Assembly: GCF_009766095.1 (NCBI RefSeq)
Contig: NZ_LMUD01000009.1
Location: 431,151-495,150 of the forward strand
Reading direction: 5' to 3'
DNA length: 64,000 nt
Source of the DNA: Granulicella sp. S190
Lineage (GTDB): Bacteria; Acidobacteriota; Terriglobia; Terriglobales; Acidobacteriaceae
In this document: in pieces, positions 60,582-64,000 of the stretch
How positions within the stretch are numbered: the first letter of the stretch is position 1
Layout: every line of letters begins with the position of its first letter
Program-made: the position numbers and the translations under genes
Notes under the pieces: generated by a model
Told to the model about the DNA's origin: nothing
Seen by the model: only the letters and a program-made list of their open reading frames with translations
Databases searched by the model: none

Positions 60582-60873
60582 TTTTACTGTCGTCCCATAG
60601 AGATCTACAGTTGCAGTTGCAGTTGCAGTTGCAGTTGCAGTTGCAGTTGCAGTTGCAGTTGCAGTTGCAGTTGCAGTTGCAGTTGCTGCGGCTGTTGCCG
60701 TTGCCTGTCCTTTTGTTGTCATCCCGTAGGGATCTGCGGTTGCGGTTGCAGTTATCGTTGCTGCGGCCGTTGCCGTTGCCCGTTCTTTTGTTGTCATCCC
60801 GTAGGGATCTGCAGTTGCAGTTGCAGTTGCCGTTGCATGTCCTTTGTTGTTATCCGTAGTGATCCGCAGTCGC
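60582..60873. repeat. Four-copy array of the TGTCATCCCGTAGGGATCTG repeat
   Basis: Copies at 60582-60614 (diverged, CGTCCCATAGAGATCTAC), 60711-60743, 60786-60818 and 60840-60873 (diverged). The second is identical over 33 bases to the copy at 12308-12340; the third has one change. Each core is an ATCCC-GTA-GGGAT palindrome and each is followed by TTGCAG/TTGCGG-type hexamers. Confidence 0.88.
60611..60686 (+). repeat. TTGCAG hexanucleotide microsatellite
   Basis: 76 bases of uninterrupted TTGCAG, about 12.7 units, starting right after the first copy of the hairpin repeat, then degenerating into TTGCTGCGGCTGTTGCCG. Confidence 0.95.
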
Positions 60874-60904
60874 TGCTACACCTGCAGTTGCCGTCTCCAT
60901 CAGC

Positions 60905-61327
60905 CTACCCGGACGGAGTTACGCCATAGCGGGCCATCACCTGGCTGATGCCCACGATATCCGGAGGGCCCTCTGCATTGAGTGCGGTAGCCAGTTCGCG
61001 GAAGTACTCGGGCCCGACAAGACCCGGCGTGAGCAGGCACATCATGCGGGCGGCACCACTGTGTAGGTTCGTATAAGAGTGGACCGTGCCCCGCGGAATC
61101 TCGAGCTGTTGACCCGGATGCACCTGGACCTGCGTCCCGTCGATCGTCCACGTGGCGATGCCGTTGAGGCCGAAGATCGTCTCATCGTAGTCGCGGTGCA
61201 GGTGCGGCACATTGAGAAAGGCATTAGGCGGGACGATGAGCTCGAACAGGTCGAACGCTCCGCCGGTCTCGTGGCGGCTCTGCAGGAAGGTGATACTGAT
61301 CTTTCCGATTTGAATGGGGTGATGCAT
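60905..61327 (-). CDS. Cupin-domain protein
   Basis: 140 residues, one beta-barrel. Metal-binding motif 1 in VPHLHRDYDETIFGLNGIAT (His-x-His, Glu) and motif 2 in IPRGTVHSYTNL. The C-terminal helices resemble quercetinase-type small cupins, but the reaction is unknown. The ATG at 61327 has a GGGGA site upstream; a longer frame has no support. Confidence 0.83.
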   Translation of the reverse strand: MHHPIQIGKISITFLQSRHETGGAFDLFELIVPPNAFLNVPHLHRDYDETIFGLNGIATWTIDGTQVQVHPGQQLEIPRGTVHSYTNLHSGAARMMCLLTPGLVGPEYFRELATALNAEGPPDIVGISQVMARYGVTPSG

Positions 61328-61721
61328 GCGTGATCCCCTTTCTTCTTCCTCTGAGACGGGCCCGATCCTGCATTCTTCTGCTAAAACCCACAAAAAGACC
61401 AAAAGTTTGCATGCTGGAGACAAAACCTTATGGGATTGCCGGCAAGGGGGACTAACAGGCGTGTCTTACAGGCGCGGCAATTGACATTCTCTCTCCCGGG
61501 AAGCTCGACAAAAATCCGCCATCTCAAAATAAAGTTAGAAAGGATGTCACTTTTTTCAGGCCTCGAAAAGTGGTTGCTCCGGCACCACATCAGCCACGCA
61601 ATCCACCACGTTTACACCAGCGAAAAACCATGGCGAAGCTACCTGATTTTGCAAAAAACCCCTGCAAAATCGCCATCCACCACACCCCAAAAATATCCTT
61701 CCAGGAAAACGAAAAGAGAAA
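61328..61721. other. Intergenic stretch between the cupin gene and mfd
   Basis: No gene is supported. It holds the second copy of the A/C-rich repeat family and a 9-bp hairpin (GATTTTGCA / TGCAAAATC at 61645-61671) about 50 bases past the mfd stop. Confidence 0.7.
61576..61671. repeat. A/C-rich dispersed repeat, copy B, with hairpin
   Basis: 61576-61610 matches 12417-12451 at about 30 of 35 bases. Downstream, GATTTTGCA (61645-61653) pairs with TGCAAAATC (61663-61671) around AAAAACCCC; in copy A the same place has a degenerate TGCAAAACCCCCTGTAAAA. Confidence 0.65.
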
Positions 61722-64000
61722 TTAGTTGGGGCGAGGAACATCGAGAGCGTCGAGCAGCGCGCGCGTCTCAGCCAGAACCTCCTCTGCCTTAGCCGAGGGC
61801 AGCGGCCAGCGGAGCGTTCCCTGCGGCGTAAACTGCGCGCCCCGCTTGGAGTTGCGGCTGACCAGCTTCATCAGTGTGCCAGGATCGATAGGAGCCTGTG
61901 CAAGCGTAACGGCATCAGCATTCACCGCGGCAAATTTGACATGCAGCATCTCGACGAAAGCCTTGATGGACTGCTTCTTATTCCCGTTGGGACTAGGCAG
62001 TTCCACCTGCGTACGTTTGCGGTCCAGCTGCGATATGCCAAGCTGTTCGCAATGCAGGCGTATCTCCCCCGCTGCCAACAAGTTAAGGACAGTCTCCGGT
62101 GGCGTGCCGTAGCGGTCCTGTAGTTCAGCGCGCACATCGGTAAGATCGGCCTGCGTCTCGGCGCCCGCAATGCGCTTGTACATGCGAAGACGTTGATTCT
62201 CTTCAGCAATGTAGTCCGAATCGATGCGGACGGAGATGCCGAGGTTGATAACGGTATTGGCATGCGCTGGCTTCTCTTCTTCGCCCTTCATCTTGCGCAC
62301 AGCCTCTTCGAGCATGGTGGTGTACATCTCAAAGCCGATGGCTTCGATGTGACCGGACTGCTCACCGCCAAGCATGTTGCCTGCACCGCGTAGTTCCAGG
62401 TCGAGCGCGGCGATCTTGAAGCCTGCTCCGAGGTCGGAGAACTCCTTGAGCGCGGCCAGACGACGGCGGGCAATCTCGGTTAATTCCGTGTCGGGCGGAA
62501 TAAGCAAATACGAATAGGCGCGGCGGTTGCTGCGGCCCACGCGGCCGCGTAGCTGGTAGAGCTCGCTGAGCCCGTGGCGGTCGGCGCGGTTGATGATGAT
62601 GGTGTTGGCCAGCGGAATGTCGAGGCCGTTTTCGATGATGGAGGTGGCGACGAGGACGTCGTACTCGTGGTTCATGAAGGCGAGCATGACGCGCTCGAGC
62701 TCGGCCTCGGGAAGTTGGCCGTGGCCAATGACGATGCGCGCCTGCGGCACCAGCTCGCGAATCTTGGATGCGAGGTCGTAGATAGTTTCTACGCGGTTGT
62801 GGACGAAGTAAACTTGCCCGCCGCGCTCTAGCTCCATCTCGACTGCGGTGCGGATTAGTTTTTCATCGAACTTAGCCACGATGGTCTGGATAGCCATGCG
62901 GTCTTTGGGGGGAGTCTCAATGACTGACATATCGCGAAGGCCGATGAGCGACATATGCAGGGTGCGAGGGATAGGCGTGGCGGACATGGAGAGCACGTCA
63001 ATGGCGGCGCGCATCTGCTTAAGGCGTTCTTTGTGGCGAACACCGAAGCGCTGCTCTTCGTCGACGATGAGCAAACCAAGGTCTTGGAACTTCAGGTCTT
63101 TGGAGAGAACCGCGTGGGTGCCAATGAGGATGTCGATCTTTCCGGCTTCGGCTTTTTCGAGGATGATCTTTTTCTCTTTAGCGGTGCGGAAGCGAGAGAT
63201 CATCTCGATATTGACAGGGAAGTTGGCGAACCGTTTTTTAAAGGATTCATAGTGCTGGAAGCTGAGCACGGTTGTCGGCGTGAGCACCGCGACCTGTTTC
63301 CCGTCTTGTACGGCCTTGAAGGCGGCGCGCATGGCTACTTCAGTCTTTCCATAGCCGACGTCGCCGCAGAGGAGGCGATCCATGGGGCGAGTGGACTCCA
63401 TGTCGGCCTTGATGTCGGCGATGGCGGTGAGCTGGTCATCGGTCTCGTTGAAGTCGAAGGCGTCTTCGAACTCATGCTGCATATTGGTGTCGGGCGAGAA
63501 GGGTGTGCCAACGGCGGCCTGACGTTGCGCATAGAGCTTGAGCAGCTCTGCGGTCATGTCGGCCATTGCCTTCTTTACACGGGCTTTGGTCTTTTGCCAG
63601 GCTTGGGAGCCGAGTTTGTTGAGCTCGGGCGCTGGGCCGCTTTCGCTGGAGCGGTACTTCTGGATGAGGTCGAGGCGAGTGAGCGGGACGTAGAGTTTCG
63701 CTTCGTCCGCGAACTCGAGGATCATTAGCTCGAGTGGCGGCTGATCGTTCTCCTCGATGACACGGAGGCCGCAATACTGCGCGATGCCGTGTTCGACGTG
63801 GACGACGTAATCGCCTACGGCGAGGTCCCGGAAGTCTGAGATGAAGGCAGCGGCTTTGGATTTGCCACGACGGACGGGCCGGGTTGTGACGTCAGCATCA
63901 TCGGTGAGGTCCTGTGCCCCGAAGATGACCAGCTGGCTTGCGGTGGCTTTGGCTTGCGAATCGCGGAGGTCGAGGATTTGGACCCCGGCGGCGATGGGTG
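61722..64000 (-). CDS. mfd: Transcription-repair coupling factor Mfd, C-terminal part
   Basis: The frame is open through base 64000, so the N-terminus lies outside. About 758 residues are present. The RNA-polymerase-interacting domain (VGDYVVHVEHGIAQYCGL) is followed by the RecG-like helicase: LLCGDVGYGKTEVAMRAAF (Walker A), LLIVDEEQRFGVRHKE (Walker B), SMSATPIPRTLHMSL, TSIIENGLDIPLANTIIINR, QLRGRVGRSNRRAYSYLL and the C-terminal TRCF domain. Mfd removes RNA polymerase stalled at DNA lesions and recruits UvrA. Confidence 0.96.
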   Translation of the reverse strand, partial: PIAAGVQILDLRDSQAKATASQLVIFGAQDLTDDADVTTRPVRRGKSKAAAFISDFRDLAVGDYVVHVEHGIAQYCGLRVIEENDQPPLELMILEFADEAKLYVPLTRLDLIQKYRSSESGPAPELNKLGSQAWQKTKARVKKAMADMTAELLKLYAQRQAAVGTPFSPDTNMQHEFEDAFDFNETDDQLTAIADIKADMESTRPMDRLLCGDVGYGKTEVAMRAAFKAVQDGKQVAVLTPTTVLSFQHYESFKKRFANFPVNIEMISRFRTAKEKKIILEKAEAGKIDILIGTHAVLSKDLKFQDLGLLIVDEEQRFGVRHKERLKQMRAAIDVLSMSATPIPRTLHMSLIGLRDMSVIETPPKDRMAIQTIVAKFDEKLIRTAVEMELERGGQVYFVHNRVETIYDLASKIRELVPQARIVIGHGQLPEAELERVMLAFMNHEYDVLVATSIIENGLDIPLANTIIINRADRHGLSELYQLRGRVGRSNRRAYSYLLIPPDTELTEIARRRLAALKEFSDLGAGFKIAALDLELRGAGNMLGGEQSGHIEAIGFEMYTTMLEEAVRKMKGEEEKPAHANTVINLGISVRIDSDYIAEENQRLRMYKRIAGAETQADLTDVRAELQDRYGTPPETVLNLLAAGEIRLHCEQLGISQLDRKRTQVELPSPNGNKKQSIKAFVEMLHVKFAAVNADAVTLAQAPIDPGTLMKLVSRNSKRGAQFTPQGTLRWPLPSAKAEEVLAETRALLDALDVPRPN

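Larger units (their letters stand above)
60534..60904. other. Repeat-filled intergenic stretch upstream of the MarR operon
   Basis: No gene. After the A/T-rich promoter region of the regulator come four copies of a hairpin repeat and a hexamer array up to the cupin gene's end. Translated frames here (Leu-Gln or Cys-Ser runs) are products of the hexamer. Confidence 0.75.

Noticed and set aside
60546-60929. Frames translating the hexamer tract as Cys-Ser, Leu-Gln or Ala-Thr repeats
   Set aside because: Tandem hexamers are open in several frames on both strands; none has a start signal or non-repeat domain.
1-64000. Search by eye for CRISPR arrays, transposase genes, prophage genes and rRNA
   Set aside because: None seen; the only regular repeats are the hexamer tract and small palindromes, which lack the spacer pattern of CRISPR.

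Overview
The window looks like a chromosomal segment of an Acidobacteriota bacterium, probably Terriglobia/Acidobacteriaceae (relatives such as Granulicella, Edaphobacter or Terriglobus). This is inferred from moderately high G+C, Gram-negative envelope genes (lpxA, lpxI, fabZ, a TonB-type protein), many exported enzymes of types common in that group (signal-peptide Gfo/Idh oxidoreductase, DUF885, M28 peptidase, YxWxPGYW lipoprotein) and small palindromic or low-complexity intergenic repeats. No phage, transposase, CRISPR array, rRNA or convincing tRNA gene was seen. Gene content is mostly housekeeping.

Layout. 0-12 kb: end of a LysM protein, a histone H1-like protein, a peroxiredoxin, the lipid A block fabZ-lpxA-(exported oxidoreductase)-lpxI, cysteine synthase, short-chain dehydrogenase, DoxX, acetyltransferase, acyltransferase and small zinc or basic proteins. 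12.5-14.5 kb: D-Ala-D-Ala ligase and a TonB-like protein. 14.4-22.9 kb: a long minus-strand run rel-trpB-trpA-aroQ-aroF-tyrA-ilvA that joins the stringent response to aromatic amino acid synthesis. 23-30.6 kb: SpoIIE-type phosphatase, aconitase and a Pro-rich lipoprotein. 30.6-33.4 kb: manganese module (mntH, divergent mntR, two small downstream genes). 33.4-42 kb: purine synthesis (purD, purF, purL) interleaved with DinB, VOC, TIM-barrel and MerC genes. 42.7-49.7 kb: dut, aspS, hisS, gamma-carbonic anhydrase and ribosomal proteins S21, L27 and L21. 50-61 kb: SDR, degenerate rhomboid, M28 peptidase, LysW-like carrier, ferritin-like protein, galU, DUF885 and a MarR-controlled efflux-type operon. 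61.7 kb to the end: mfd, cut by the window edge.

The most notable signal is a candidate attenuator in front of trpB. It consists of a short leader reading frame with Phe, Tyr and Trp codons, a hairpin at the Tyr-Trp codons, a possible antiterminator and a strong intrinsic terminator, in the 1:2 / 2:3 / 3:4 arrangement of classical attenuation. Others are a 29-codon small gene coupled by an ATGA overlap to a zinc-ribbon gene behind mntH, an mntH promoter that predicts a leaderless mRNA and carries a DtxR-type half-site, several families of dispersed repeats (one with a perfect 33-base match between copies 48 kb apart), an orphan LysW-like protein, a rhomboid lacking its catalytic His, and a P-loop kinase remnant ending in the galU terminator.

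All functional calls come from reading motifs in translated sequence. No database search was run. Start codons were moved from the longest possible frame where a Shine-Dalgarno site, signal peptide or ATGA overlap pointed to a better one.
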